DNA from: Cellulophaga sp. Hel_I_12
Lineage (GTDB): Bacteria; Bacteroidota; Bacteroidia; Flavobacteriales; Flavobacteriaceae
Direction: 5' to 3'
Length of the DNA: 64,000 nucleotides
Assembly: GCF_000799565.1 (NCBI RefSeq)
Contig: NZ_JUHB01000001.1
Location: 3,661,501 to 3,725,500, forward strand
Shown: piece by piece, positions 1-9,876 of the stretch
Layout: every line of letters begins with the position of its first letter
Numbering within the stretch: the stretch's first letter is position 1
The notes under the pieces: model-generated
Told to the model about the DNA's origin: nothing
The model's input: the letters and a program-made list of their open reading frames with translations, nothing else
Databases searched by the model: none
Made by a program: the position numbers and the translations under genes

Positions 1-973
1 TAGCACTAGTGATGCCTAAGTCGTCTAAATCAGACATAGGCGCATCCCTATTGGCGCTGTAACCGCCAAGACCTTTTTTTGTGGACGGCTTTAGAAAATT
101 ATGAGTGTATTTTGGCACGATAGAATCGGCGTAACGTGAACCCGAGGCTAATTGATAGTTGTTGTCTTTTTGTGTGACAATAACCCATTTTGACAAAGCC
201 CGATCCTGATTAAAACCATGCCTTTTTATGGTACGGTCTATATTCATTTCAAAGAATTTTCCAACCGTTTTAATCGGTGCGATGAATTCAAAGGCTTTAA
301 GTTCGGTCACATTTTCGTAGGGGCTGACTTCAGCCAAGTAGTAATTATCATTCGTAGAGACTGTTCCTTTTATTTGAATTTCCTTGTCGGTAGCCAAAAC
401 ATATTCGACTTTATTTTGGAAGTTTGTTGACAGATAATCTTTTAAATGTTTCTCAAGAATAGCTTCTTCCTCTTTTTTGGCCTGTTTGTTGACTTCAATT
501 TCCTTTTCTCTAATAGTCAATGCCCTAATCTGAAGATTTTTAATTTGAATTTTTAAATCGGGAGCATTGCCAAAATCCAAACGAATTACATCGTTCATTT
601 CTCCCCAGTTTTCAAGAGCATCGGAAATAGCTACTTTAAATTCTACCCAACCTTCCGTTGAACCCACATCACCTATTCTTTTTGAGCTAATTTCTTTTTC
701 TGAACGAAGAAAATGAAGTTTGATAAAATCAACACCTGTTGGACAGAAATATTCAAAACTCAGTTGTGTGCTGGGTTTAGAGGTTTTTGAAACTAATGGT
801 GTTGTCAAAACATACGGATTTTTACCTGTTGTTGTGATATCGTAAATTTCGTTTTCTTGAAATGCTATCTTAATATCATTGGTTTTATCTAGGTCAATAG
901 ATAACTGAACCGAAGCATTTTGAGCAATTGCAAAACAAGGGAGAACGAATAAAATACTAAGTAGTTTTTTCAT
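1..973 (-). CDS. Secreted DUF5722-like protein, N-terminal part (runs off window)
   Basis: The reading frame starts with ATG at 973 and stays open to the window edge, so about 324 N-terminal residues are present and the C-terminus is missing. The first residues (MKKLLSILFVLPCFAIAQ) are a Sec signal peptide, so the product is exported. A charged, Lys/Glu-rich helical stretch near residues 140-165 separates an N-terminal beta-rich part from a downstream domain. The last visible part (TKKGLGGYSANRD followed by MSDLDDLGITSA) resembles the start of the DUF5722 domain found in polysaccharide-degradation loci; that assignment is from memory of the family. It lies just outside a rhamnose operon, which fits a role on algal polysaccharide, but no enzymatic activity can be read from this fragment. 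Confidence 0.6.
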   Translation of the reverse strand, partial: MKKLLSILFVLPCFAIAQNASVQLSIDLDKTNDIKIAFQENEIYDITTTGKNPYVLTTPLVSKTSKPSTQLSFEYFCPTGVDFIKLHFLRSEKEISSKRIGDVGSTEGWVEFKVAISDALENWGEMNDVIRLDFGNAPDLKIQIKNLQIRALTIREKEIEVNKQAKKEEEAILEKHLKDYLSTNFQNKVEYVLATDKEIQIKGTVSTNDNYYLAEVSPYENVTELKAFEFIAPIKTVGKFFEMNIDRTIKRHGFNQDRALSKWVIVTQKDNNYQLASGSRYADSIVPKYTHNFLKPSTKKGLGGYSANRDAPMSDLDDLGITSA

Positions 974-1063
974 AAACGGAATCTTGAATGATTCCTAAAA
1001 CTACTTTAGCAATTTTAAATAACTGTCCTGTGGTATGCTGATGAGGTTGTTTAGTGAAGTATC

Positions 1064-2110
1064 TTATATGGAGTTTCTGTCAATAAAATTAAAAGGGACT
1101 TTAAATTTTCCTTTCTTCTTGTCTAAAATCATTTGAGCCGCTGATGCTCCCATCACCTTGAAATCTGTAGACATAACCGTTATGCCCAAAAGTTCTTTCA
1201 ACGGCGTATCATTATAAGAAATGACACCAATATCTTTGCCCATAATATATTCATCATCTCTAATTTGCTTCACTAAATTAACCAAGTCAGATTCTTCTAT
1301 TGTGATAAATAAGTCACCTTTTTTAAGGATCATCTCATCATAAACCTCACTCAAGATTTCAAAATTTAAATTGAATTCCACACAAAATTTTCTAAAACCG
1401 TGTAAAATACGTCTAGGAAAAGGATAAACGGCTTTATCTGGATATATCAAAATTAATTTTTGATAGGTTGAAATTTTGGTGAGGCCTTTTTTTAAAGCGT
1501 TATAGATGTCATTTTCAAAATCTTGATAAATCTCAACAATTTCACCATCCATATTGAGTTTAATATTATCGAGGATGACTAATTTTTGCTTAGGTATTTT
1601 CTTTATTGCGTTTACAACGGGCTCGGTAAAACTGATATGCTTTAAATCTTCTGTTTTAAAATGGGGCATAATCACGTAATAATCATACGTCGATTTATGC
1701 TTTTCCATCAAATTCAAAAAAAGTGATTCGTCGCAATGGTAAATGTGTAGATCCGTATGGGCATTAGTCCCTATGGCATTGATAAAAGAATTATAGGTTT
1801 GTAATTTATAGGAACTCAATTTATTTACAAGAAATAAAATGTTGATTTTAGACAAGAGTTGAGTCCTATTAATGTAATAACCTTTACCTCTAATGGAGGT
1901 GATGATTTTTCGTTCCTTTAAAATATTATAGGCTTTTTCTACTGTATCTCTCGATAAATAAAATTCTTCACTAAATCTATTAATTGATGGAATCTTTTGA
2001 TCCATTTTTAAATTTCCAAGAGAAACATTATAGATCATTGAATCCACAATTTGCCTGTATTTAGGGATTCTTGAGTTTTCGTCAATTTTAATGAATTTGA
2101 ATATGTCCAT
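1064..2110 (-). CDS. GntR-family transcriptional regulator with substrate-binding-like C-terminal domain
   Basis: 348 aa. Residues about 10-80 form a GntR winged helix (helix-turn-helix around INRFSEEFYLSRDTVEKAYN, then the wing IRGKGYYI). Residues about 85-345 look like a LacI/periplasmic-binding-protein-type sensor domain (GKDIGVISYNDTPLKELLGI; MGASAAQMIL near the end). Such hybrids bind a sugar or sugar phosphate and release operator DNA. The gene is divergent from the rhamnose operon, with 198 bp between start codons, which makes it the likely local regulator responding to rhamnose or rhamnulose-phosphate. The ligand is inferred from position only. Confidence 0.88.
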   Translation of the reverse strand: MDIFKFIKIDENSRIPKYRQIVDSMIYNVSLGNLKMDQKIPSINRFSEEFYLSRDTVEKAYNILKERKIITSIRGKGYYINRTQLLSKINILFLVNKLSSYKLQTYNSFINAIGTNAHTDLHIYHCDESLFLNLMEKHKSTYDYYVIMPHFKTEDLKHISFTEPVVNAIKKIPKQKLVILDNIKLNMDGEIVEIYQDFENDIYNALKKGLTKISTYQKLILIYPDKAVYPFPRRILHGFRKFCVEFNLNFEILSEVYDEMILKKGDLFITIEESDLVNLVKQIRDDEYIMGKDIGVISYNDTPLKELLGITVMSTDFKVMGASAAQMILDKKKGKFKVPFNFIDRNSI

Positions 2111-2233
2111 TGGGTAAATTCTTTAGTAGATTTATTATAAGTTAGACAACAAAGTAAATAGATTTTTGAGAAAATATCATTTTAATTACAATTATATTTA
2201 GATTAGTTAAAATAAAATTATCAAGATTTAGCG

Positions 2234-2242
2234 GTACAGTAC
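2234..2242. promoter_or_regulatory. Candidate GntR operator (GTACAGTAC) in the divergent promoter region
   Basis: GTAC-A-GTAC is a perfect 9-bp palindrome in the 198-bp gap between the GntR gene and the rhamnose operon, about 67 bp before the first operon gene. Short palindromes of this type are common GntR-family targets. Only one copy is seen, so this is a candidate and not a demonstrated site. Confidence 0.3.
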
Positions 2243-2308
2243 AGGATAGAAACACAACTTTACTATTTTACTTTAGCAGCAATAATATAATATTTTAAGA
2301 TTTATAAT

Positions 2309-4414
2309 ATGAGTGGTTCTCTGAAACAATTTAAATATGTCGATTATCTTTGGGATGAAAAAAAAGCGGCAGAATTAGGTGACGACCAAGTTGCTTTATT
2401 TTTATACCGATCAAATATTCTCGGAGCAGATTTAAGAATAACTAATTATGGTGGAGGAAACACAAGCTGCAGAACTATAGAAAAAGACCCTCTCACCAAT
2501 GAAGATGTTGAGGTAATGTGGATTAAAGGCTCTGGTGGCGATATAGGCACTTTAGATAGATCAGGTATTGCCGGAATTTATGTAGATCGTTTACGTAATT
2601 TAAAGAATGTATATGGGGGCTTAGAAGATGAAGACCGTATGGTAGGTTTGTTTAACCACAGCATTTATGATTTGGACAGCAAAGCACCATCAATCGATAC
2701 GCCACTCCACGGTTTACTCCCATTTAAACATATAGACCACTTACACCCTGATGCACTTATTGCTGTTGCGGCTGCGGAAAATAGTGAGCAAGTAACCAAA
2801 GAAATTTGGGGAGATACTATGGGCTGGGTACCTTGGCAACGTCCAGGGTTCGATTTAGGACTTCAAATAGAAAAATGTTTAGCAGATAATCCAGGGATTC
2901 GTGGTATCGTTTTAGGGAGTCATGGTTTATTTACTTGGGGAGATACTTCTTATGAGTGTTATATCAATAGTTTAGAAGTAATAGAAATGGCCTCTGAATT
3001 TATAGCAAAAAAGATAAAAGAAAAAGGGAGTGTTTTTGGTGGACAAAAAATTGAAAGCTTACCAAAAGAAAAGCGTTTAGAAAAAGCGGCTCAAATGATG
3101 CCTTTATTAAGAGGGTTGTGTTCTTCAGAAAATAGAATGATTGGCCATTTTTCAGATACGGATGTGGTGATGGAATATATTAATAGTTATGATTTGGAAC
3201 GCTTAGCACCCATGGGAACTTCATGTCCTGATCATTTCTTAAGAACTAAAATTCAACCTTTGGTATTAACCTTAGATAAAAAGGAAGATTTATCGGATGC
3301 TGATGCTATTTTAAAGAAATTAGAGCCTGCGTTTGCGGCTTATAGACAGGAATACGCTGATTATTATAATACCTGCAAAAAGGCGAATAGTCCTGCCATG
3401 CGTGACGCTAACCCTGTAATTATTATATATCCAGGGGTAGGTATGTTTAGTTTTGCAAAAAATAAGCAAACCACACGTGTGGCTAACGAGTTTTATATTA
3501 ATGCTATTAACGTAATGCGAGGTGCTGAAGCTATTACGGCGTATACGTCATTACCAAGACAAGAAGCTTTTGATATTGAATACTGGTTATTAGAAGAAGC
3601 AAAGTTACAACGTATGCCAAAAGAACAACCGTTATCGCGCAAAGTAGCTTTTGTTACTGGAGCGGGTGGTGGAATTGGTAAAGCTATTGCTGATAAATTA
3701 GCCGCTGAAGGCGCTAATGTGGTGTTAACCGATATTAACGAAGAAAGTTTAATAGAGGCAAACGCTACTTATAAAAGAGATGTGTCAACCTATGCTATTT
3801 GTGATGTAACAAAGACCGAATCTATTGCTTCTGCCTATAAAAAAGCATGTATTGAGTTTGGTGGTGTCGATATCGTAGTACATAGTGCAGGGTTAGCGAT
3901 TTCAAAAGCTCTAGAAGATACCACAGATAAAGATTGGAATATTTTACAAGATATTTTAGTAAAAGGTCAGTTCTATTTAGCAAAGCAATCCGCAGCCATT
4001 ATGCGTCAGCAAGGTTTAGGAGGTAATTTTATTTCTATCGCTAGTAAAAACGGATTAGTAGCTGGACCTAATAACGTAGCCTATGGTACTGCTAAAGCAG
4101 CACAACAACACATGGTACGTTTATTAGCCGCTGAATTAGGTAAAGATAAAATTAGAGTAAATACTGTAAACCCAGATGGTGTTATTATAGGGAGTAAAAT
4201 TTGGGAAGGTGCTTGGGCAGAAGGGAGAGCAAAAGCAAATGGCATTACGGTAGAAGAATTACCTGCTTTTTATGCTAAAAGAAACTTACTAAATGAAATC
4301 ATTACACCTGATGATATTGCAAATGGCGTGTTCGCTTTGGTTGGAATTCTAGATAAGTCTACTGGAAATATTATTAATGTTGATGGGGGTATGGCGAATG
4401 CTTTCGTACGTTAA
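2309..4414 (+). CDS. rhaEW: Bifunctional rhamnulose-1-phosphate aldolase / L-lactaldehyde dehydrogenase
   Basis: 701 aa, a fusion of two enzymes. Residues about 1-430 are a class II (zinc) aldolase that would split L-rhamnulose 1-phosphate into DHAP and L-lactaldehyde; the NYGGGNTSCR stretch near residue 50 and the HPDALIA and GSHGLFTWG motifs are typical of the family. Residues about 443-701 are a short-chain dehydrogenase: TGAGGGIG nucleotide-binding motif at about 449-456 and the catalytic YGTAK (YxxxK), expected to oxidise lactaldehyde to lactate with NAD. This architecture matches the known RhaEW-type proteins. It is the first gene of a tight five-gene operon whose other members supply isomerase, kinase and lactate oxidase. 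The N-terminal ATG follows an AT-rich leader. Confidence 0.93.
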   Translation: MSGSLKQFKYVDYLWDEKKAAELGDDQVALFLYRSNILGADLRITNYGGGNTSCRTIEKDPLTNEDVEVMWIKGSGGDIGTLDRSGIAGIYVDRLRNLKNVYGGLEDEDRMVGLFNHSIYDLDSKAPSIDTPLHGLLPFKHIDHLHPDALIAVAAAENSEQVTKEIWGDTMGWVPWQRPGFDLGLQIEKCLADNPGIRGIVLGSHGLFTWGDTSYECYINSLEVIEMASEFIAKKIKEKGSVFGGQKIESLPKEKRLEKAAQMMPLLRGLCSSENRMIGHFSDTDVVMEYINSYDLERLAPMGTSCPDHFLRTKIQPLVLTLDKKEDLSDADAILKKLEPAFAAYRQEYADYYNTCKKANSPAMRDANPVIIIYPGVGMFSFAKNKQTTRVANEFYINAINVMRGAEAITAYTSLPRQEAFDIEYWLLEEAKLQRMPKEQPLSRKVAFVTGAGGGIGKAIADKLAAEGANVVLTDINEESLIEANATYKRDVSTYAICDVTKTESIASAYKKACIEFGGVDIVVHSAGLAISKALEDTTDKDWNILQDILVKGQFYLAKQSAAIMRQQGLGGNFISIASKNGLVAGPNNVAYGTAKAAQQHMVRLLAAELGKDKIRVNTVNPDGVIIGSKIWEGAWAEGRAKANGITVEELPAFYAKRNLLNEIITPDDIANGVFALVGILDKSTGNIINVDGGMANAFVR

Positions 4415-4481
4415 ATTATTTTGATAAAAACAGAACTTTTATCTTTAAAAATTTCATCTAATAACTAAGATATACCTATAA

Positions 4482-5762
4482 ATGCGTTTAGACAAAACAC
4501 ACATAGAAGATTGCAATAAAAAAGACCTATTAAATCATACGACTGATTTTGATTTCCTTGCTAACAGTTTAACAAAAAATGGATCAAATGTTGATCAGTT
4601 AGTAAAAAAATTAGCTGATTTTCAAGTAGCCATTCCTAGTTGGGCTCTAGGCGCTGGTGGAACACGTTTTGGACGTTTTGGCTTCCAAGGAGAACCATCA
4701 AACTTAGAGCAAAAAATAGATGATATTGGGATGATTCATGCCCTTACGCAAACAGCAGGAGCCGTATCGCTGCATATTCCTTGGGATGTTCCTAATGATT
4801 ATGCTGCAATTAAAGAAAAAGCGGCTTCCCACAATATTTTATTTGATGCTGTAAATTCTAATACTTTTCAAGATCAAAAAAATGCCAAAGAGAGCTATAA
4901 ATTTGGCTCTTTAAGCAATACAAGTAAGGCCGTTCGCGATCAAGCCATTGCTCATAATATTGATGTAATCAATATTGGCAACAAACTAGGTTCAAAAAGT
5001 TTAACGGTATGGTTAGCTGATGGTTCTAATTTTCCAGGCCAAAGTAATTTTCAAACCGTACTAAGTCATACACAAGGTAGTTTAAAGGAAATTTATAGAG
5101 GATTACCGGAGGATTGGAAGCTATTTATTGAATATAAACCTTATGAACCTAATTTCTATAGTACTGTTATTCAAGATTGGGGAACTTCATTCATGTTGGC
5201 TAACGAATGTGGCGATAAAGCCTATACCTTAGTTGATTTAGGACATCATTTACCAAATACGAATATTGAACAAATTGTAGCCACGTTAATGTTAAAAGGG
5301 AAACTAGGTGGTTTTCATTTTAATGATAGTAAATATGGTGATGACGATGTTACCGTTGGAAGTATAAAACCTTATGCCTTGTTTTTAATATTTAATGCCT
5401 TGGTTTACGGGATGGAAAATAATCCACAGAATCCGTATCCTGCCTGGATGATCGATGCTAGTCATAATATAAAAGATCCTTTAGAAGATATTATGCAATC
5501 TTTAGAAGCGATTCAAGAAGCCTATGCAAAAGCGCTGTTAGTAGACCAAAAAGCATTAAAAGAAGCGCAAGAAAATCATGATGTAGTGAAATGTCAAGAG
5601 CTAATTCAAAATGCGTACAGAACAGATGTTCGCCCTTTATTAGCTAAAGCTCGTTTAGTACGTGGAGGTGCATTGAACCCAATAGAAGCGTATAGAACAC
5701 TCCAAATACGGAAAAAATTGATTGATGAAAGAGGTGCAAATTCAGTAGCATCGGGATTATAA
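4482..5762 (+). CDS. rhaI: L-rhamnose isomerase (RhaI-type sugar isomerase)
   Basis: 426 aa, a xylose-isomerase-like TIM barrel of the RhaI type, which is unrelated in detail to E. coli RhaA. It would convert L-rhamnose to L-rhamnulose using divalent metal ions. Recognisable stretches are GAGGTRFGRFGFQGEPS near residue 58, HIPWDVP, FIEYKPYEPNFY (metal/substrate Glu), VDLGHHLPNTN and GGFHFNDSKYGDDD. It sits 67 bp after the aldolase gene and 9 bp before the kinase gene, consistent with co-transcription. Length is normal for the family. An overlapping antisense frame at the 3' end is a shadow. Confidence 0.93.
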   Translation: MRLDKTHIEDCNKKDLLNHTTDFDFLANSLTKNGSNVDQLVKKLADFQVAIPSWALGAGGTRFGRFGFQGEPSNLEQKIDDIGMIHALTQTAGAVSLHIPWDVPNDYAAIKEKAASHNILFDAVNSNTFQDQKNAKESYKFGSLSNTSKAVRDQAIAHNIDVINIGNKLGSKSLTVWLADGSNFPGQSNFQTVLSHTQGSLKEIYRGLPEDWKLFIEYKPYEPNFYSTVIQDWGTSFMLANECGDKAYTLVDLGHHLPNTNIEQIVATLMLKGKLGGFHFNDSKYGDDDVTVGSIKPYALFLIFNALVYGMENNPQNPYPAWMIDASHNIKDPLEDIMQSLEAIQEAYAKALLVDQKALKEAQENHDVVKCQELIQNAYRTDVRPLLAKARLVRGGALNPIEAYRTLQIRKKLIDERGANSVASGL

Positions 5763-5771
5763 TACATAACC

Positions 5772-7142
5772 ATGAAGAAGGTAACTGCTGTATTTGATAT
5801 TGGAAAAACAAATAAGAAATTTTTTCTTTTTGATGCTGATTTTCAAGAAATTTATAGAGAATATACAAGGTTTGAGCTGATTGAAGATGAAGACGGTTAT
5901 CCAACAGAAGACTTAGCCTCTTTACAAATTTGGTTAAAAGAAGTTTTTGATAGAATTCTACATGCAGAAGAATATAATATTATAGCTATTAATTTTTCAA
6001 CGTATGGAGCCAGTTTTGTTCATTTAGACGAAAACGGAGAGGTTGTGACCCCGCTTTATAATTATACAAAAACTTTAGATCAAAGCTTAATTACAGAATT
6101 CTATGATACCTATGGGCCAGAAATAGAATTTTCAACAGCAACGGGATCTTCTAATTCAGGAATGCTGAATTCAGGAATGCAACTCTATTGGTTAAAACAT
6201 ACCCAACCTAAAGTCTATCAAAAAATTGCTCTTTCGTTGCACCTTCCACAATATATCAGCTATATATTTACAGGTATCCCTTTAAGTGAATACACCAGTA
6301 TTGGCTGTCACACAGGTTTATGGGATTATAGCAAAAAAGACTACCATAGTTGGGTGTATCAAGAAGGCATTCATACCAAACTACCCCCTATTGTTTCTAC
6401 TGAAACCAGTATTAACATGAACTATAACGGCAAACGTATCAAAATAGGTGTTGGCATTCATGATAGTTCTGCCGCTCTTTTACCTTATGTACGAAGTGTA
6501 AAAGAAAAATTTATTTTAGTATCAACAGGTACATGGAGTATTGCGCTTAACCCATTTTCAGAACAATTATTATCTAATGAAGATATAGAGAAAAATTGTA
6601 TTAATTACATGCGTATAAATGGAAAACCTGTTAAATCTAGTCGCTTATTTTTAGGTAATGAATATAGTCTTCAAGTAAAAGAATTGTCAGATAAATTTGA
6701 GGTAGATAAAGACTATCATAAAACTGTAATGTTTAATTATGATACTTTTTTTGATATCATAAAAGACTTTAATTACAGTTTTAAATGGAAAAGTATTGTG
6801 CATGAAAATATGCCTAAAGAAACTACTGTTTCTTATGATAAATTTGAACATGCCTATCACCATTTAATGATAGAGTTAGTTTTATTACAAGTAGAAAGTA
6901 TAAAAATCGCAACAGGCGATGATACTATTGAAAAATTATTTATTGATGGTGGTTTCAGTGATAATGATGTGTATATTAAATTAGTATCGCATTATTTACG
7001 AAATATGGTCTTGAGAACAACAGACTCCTCTTTAGGTTCAGCTATGGGTGCTGCCATTGCTATATCAGATACCAAGTTAAATTCTAAATTCTTAAAAAAG
7101 AATTATTCTTTAAAAAAACATATTCCTTTTATATCAAAATAA
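5772..7142 (+). CDS. FGGY-family carbohydrate kinase, probable rhamnulokinase
   Basis: 456 aa. The N-terminus (TAVFDIGKTNKKFFLFD) is the phosphate-1 motif of FGGY sugar kinases, with a second ATPase-fold segment near residues 225-260 (VGIHDSSAALLPY; VSTGTWSIALNPF) and an adenosine motif near the end (LFIDGGFSDND). It would phosphorylate L-rhamnulose at C1 to feed the aldolase two genes upstream. The start is 9 bp after the isomerase stop. The Bacteroidota version is divergent from E. coli RhaB, so substrate assignment rests mainly on the operon. Confidence 0.87.
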   Translation: MKKVTAVFDIGKTNKKFFLFDADFQEIYREYTRFELIEDEDGYPTEDLASLQIWLKEVFDRILHAEEYNIIAINFSTYGASFVHLDENGEVVTPLYNYTKTLDQSLITEFYDTYGPEIEFSTATGSSNSGMLNSGMQLYWLKHTQPKVYQKIALSLHLPQYISYIFTGIPLSEYTSIGCHTGLWDYSKKDYHSWVYQEGIHTKLPPIVSTETSINMNYNGKRIKIGVGIHDSSAALLPYVRSVKEKFILVSTGTWSIALNPFSEQLLSNEDIEKNCINYMRINGKPVKSSRLFLGNEYSLQVKELSDKFEVDKDYHKTVMFNYDTFFDIIKDFNYSFKWKSIVHENMPKETTVSYDKFEHAYHHLMIELVLLQVESIKIATGDDTIEKLFIDGGFSDNDVYIKLVSHYLRNMVLRTTDSSLGSAMGAAIAISDTKLNSKFLKKNYSLKKHIPFISK

Positions 7143-7156
7143 AAAATACGCACCGA

Positions 7157-8308
7157 ATGGCTATGAAATTTAATTCTGATTACCCGTCTATGGACGATTT
7201 ACGAAACAAAGCCATGAAGCGTATTCCAAAATTTGCTTTTGAATACTTAGATGGTGGTTGTAATGAAGATGTAAGTATTGTTAGAAATACTGCCGACATA
7301 AGAGAAGTACAATTACAACCCAGATACCTTAGAAATGAAGGTATAAGTTCTACAAAAACAAAAGTATTAGGAATGGAGTTTGACGCTCCTTTCGGAATAG
7401 CTCCAGTAGGCTTGCAAGGTTTAATGTGGCCTAATTCCCCACAGATTTTAGCAAAAGCGGCTCACCAACATAACATTCCTTTTATTCTGAGTACGGTAAC
7501 CACTATGGATATTGAAACTGCAAGTGAACTTACCGAAGGTAACGCTTGGTTTCAGTTATACAACCCTGCAGAGGATAGTCTAAGAGATGATATTATCAAT
7601 AGAGCCGAAGCTGCTGGTTGTCCCGTTTTAGTATTATTGTGTGATGTACCCACTTTTGGATATCGGCCAAGAGATATCCGTAACGGATTGGCTTTACCAC
7701 CCAAAATGTCGATTACCAATATTTTACAAATATTAGGAAAACCGACTTGGGCTTATAACACCTTAAAATACGGTCAACCCACTTTTGAAACTTTAAAACC
7801 TTATACACCAGAAGGTTTAAACTTAAAGCAGTTAGGGCAGTTTATGGATAGAACCTTTTCAGGACGATTAAATGAAGAGCGTATAAAGCCAATTCGTGAT
7901 AAATGGAAAGGAAAGCTAGTGTTAAAAGGTGTTGCTTCTGAACAAGACACACAAGACGCTATTCGTTTGGGTTTTGATGGCATTATTGTTTCTAATCATG
8001 GTGGTAGACAGCTTGATGCTGCAGAATCTTCTATTAACTCTTTACAAGAAATCACTAAAAAATATAGCGATCAAATTGAAATAATGATGGATAGCGGTTT
8101 ACGCTCTGGTCCTGATATTGCCAGAGCTATCGCATCTGGTGCCAAGTTTACCTTTATGGGAAGATCATTCCTTTATGGTTGTGGTGCTTTAGGAAATCAA
8201 GGAGGAGACCATACCATATCAATCCTTAAAACACAATTTAAGCAGGTCATGGACCAATTATGCTGTGAAAAAGTAGAAGATTTACCAAAACATTTAATCA
8301 CCAATTAA
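7157..8308 (+). CDS. lldD: FMN-dependent alpha-hydroxy-acid oxidase / L-lactate dehydrogenase
   Basis: 383 aa TIM-barrel FMN enzyme. Visible signatures are FGIAPVGLQGL near residue 80, FQLYNPAEDS, the active-site block SNHGGRQLDAAESS (catalytic His and substrate-binding Arg) at about 275, and the phosphate-binding MMDSGLRSGPDIARAI plus FMGRSFLYG. It should oxidise L-lactate to pyruvate. In this operon the lactaldehyde made by the aldolase is oxidised to L-lactate, so this gene closes the route to central metabolism. It begins 14 bp after the kinase stop. Confidence 0.92.
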   Translation: MAMKFNSDYPSMDDLRNKAMKRIPKFAFEYLDGGCNEDVSIVRNTADIREVQLQPRYLRNEGISSTKTKVLGMEFDAPFGIAPVGLQGLMWPNSPQILAKAAHQHNIPFILSTVTTMDIETASELTEGNAWFQLYNPAEDSLRDDIINRAEAAGCPVLVLLCDVPTFGYRPRDIRNGLALPPKMSITNILQILGKPTWAYNTLKYGQPTFETLKPYTPEGLNLKQLGQFMDRTFSGRLNEERIKPIRDKWKGKLVLKGVASEQDTQDAIRLGFDGIIVSNHGGRQLDAAESSINSLQEITKKYSDQIEIMMDSGLRSGPDIARAIASGAKFTFMGRSFLYGCGALGNQGGDHTISILKTQFKQVMDQLCCEKVEDLPKHLITN

Positions 8309-8320
8309 GTAAAACTAACC

Positions 8321-9739
8321 ATGAGCCAATTCAATATAGAAGAAGAAGTTATCGAGCGTATCGTAGGTGGCGAATTCGAAAGAGAGCCAATTCCCCCATC
8401 GAAATTAAAAGGATGGCAAAGTTTTTTAGGGATGTATGCCGGAGAACACGCCGCGGGAACTGAATTTATGATTGGCCCTTTGTTTTTAACTGCTGGGGTA
8501 AGTGCTTTTGACCTTATAATTGGTTTATTACTAGGGAATCTTTTAGCAGTATTAAGCTGGCGCTTTTTAACAGCAGAAATTGCGGTAAAAAACAGGTTAA
8601 CATTATACTACCAGTTAGAAAAAATTTGTGGTAAAAAATTGGTTACTGGCTATAACCTTGCTAACGGAATTTTATTTTGCTTTTTAGCAGGTTCTATGAT
8701 TACGGTTTCTGCTACGGCGGTGGGTATTCCTTTTGATATGGAGATGCCAAAACTAACCGATACCATGCCTAATGGTGCTACATGGATTATTATTGTGATC
8801 GCTATTGGAGCAGTAATTTCATTAATTGCCTCCAAGGGGTATGATACTGTTTCTAAGGCAGCTAACTGGATGTCTCCTATTATTGTTATTGCATTTATAG
8901 CTTGTGGCATTGTTGCTTTAAGTCAATTAGGCGTAACTAATTTTACTGATTTTTGGAATATCTGGGGAGAAGGTTCAGAACCTTTTCCTGGTCAAATAAA
9001 ATACACCTTTTGGCACGTAGTGATTTGGTCTTGGTTTGCCAATGCTGCTATGCATGTAGGAATGTCTGATTTATCCGTATTTCGTTTTTCCAAAAAGGCT
9101 AGTGCCGGGTGGACAACCGCGGCAGGAATGTATGTAGGGCATTATATGGCTTGGATTGCTGCTGCATTATTATATGCGGTATACCTAAAGTCACCTGAGG
9201 CTATGGCTTTTTTAAATAATGGGGAAGCACCTCCAGTAGCACCAGGACCGCTTGCGCACAACGCTATTGGTATTTTTGGAATTATTGCCGTTGTTTTAGC
9301 AGGTTGGACAACAGCAAACCCAACCATTTATAGAGCCGGCTTAGCTTTCCAAGCGATTATTCCTAAAGTATCGACTTTTTGGGTTACGATTATTGCAGGT
9401 ACTATTGCTACTATTGCAGGTTTATTTCCTGCCTTTGCTATGAAATTATTAGGTTTTGTAGCGTTATATGGATTTATTCTAGCCCCTTTTGGTGCTATTA
9501 TCGTATTTGAACATTTCTTTTATAAAAAAGCAGGGATTATTAAAACCTATGCTGAGAAAGCAAACATAAGTTTTAATAGTTCTGTATTTTGGGCTTGGGC
9601 AATTAGCTTCAGTATATTCTACTTTATATCAATCCAGTTTAATGTTTTCTTATCGTTTGTAACGCTTCCAGCTTGGTTGTTGTGTGGTATTCTATTTATA
9701 GTGTTTAGTCGATATTCTCAAAAAAAAATTAATACATAA
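8321..9739 (+). CDS. NCS1-like permease (purine-cytosine permease fold), probable operon transporter
   Basis: 472 aa, with about 12 predicted membrane segments and a soluble N-terminal tail of about 40 residues. The sequence resembles the cytosine/allantoin permease (NCS1) family, for example the GEHAAGTEFMIGPLFLTAGV segment near TM1 and GWTTANPTIYRAGLAFQ in the middle. It is the last gene of the rhamnose operon, 12 bp after lldD. No other sugar transporter is present, so it may import rhamnose or move lactate; this is inferred from position, since NCS1 proteins usually carry nucleobases. Confidence 0.85.
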   Translation: MSQFNIEEEVIERIVGGEFEREPIPPSKLKGWQSFLGMYAGEHAAGTEFMIGPLFLTAGVSAFDLIIGLLLGNLLAVLSWRFLTAEIAVKNRLTLYYQLEKICGKKLVTGYNLANGILFCFLAGSMITVSATAVGIPFDMEMPKLTDTMPNGATWIIIVIAIGAVISLIASKGYDTVSKAANWMSPIIVIAFIACGIVALSQLGVTNFTDFWNIWGEGSEPFPGQIKYTFWHVVIWSWFANAAMHVGMSDLSVFRFSKKASAGWTTAAGMYVGHYMAWIAAALLYAVYLKSPEAMAFLNNGEAPPVAPGPLAHNAIGIFGIIAVVLAGWTTANPTIYRAGLAFQAIIPKVSTFWVTIIAGTIATIAGLFPAFAMKLLGFVALYGFILAPFGAIIVFEHFFYKKAGIIKTYAEKANISFNSSVFWAWAISFSIFYFISIQFNVFLSFVTLPAWLLCGILFIVFSRYSQKKINT

Positions 9740-9876
9740 TTTTAATTTGATACGTTCGATAATTTTATAGCGTTTTTTTCAATTTATACATATTAATTAA
9801 TCAAGAATATGAATGTAATTAGTAATTAAAAAAGATTAGATTTAGTTTTTTATTCCTTCAAAATATATTTTATTCA

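Noticed and set aside
218..430. Plus-strand frame at the left edge
   Set aside because: Antisense to the secreted protein whose signal peptide and clean frame are clear on the minus strand.
5644..5904. Minus-strand frame across the isomerase/kinase junction
   Set aside because: Antisense shadow of two strong genes in an operon.
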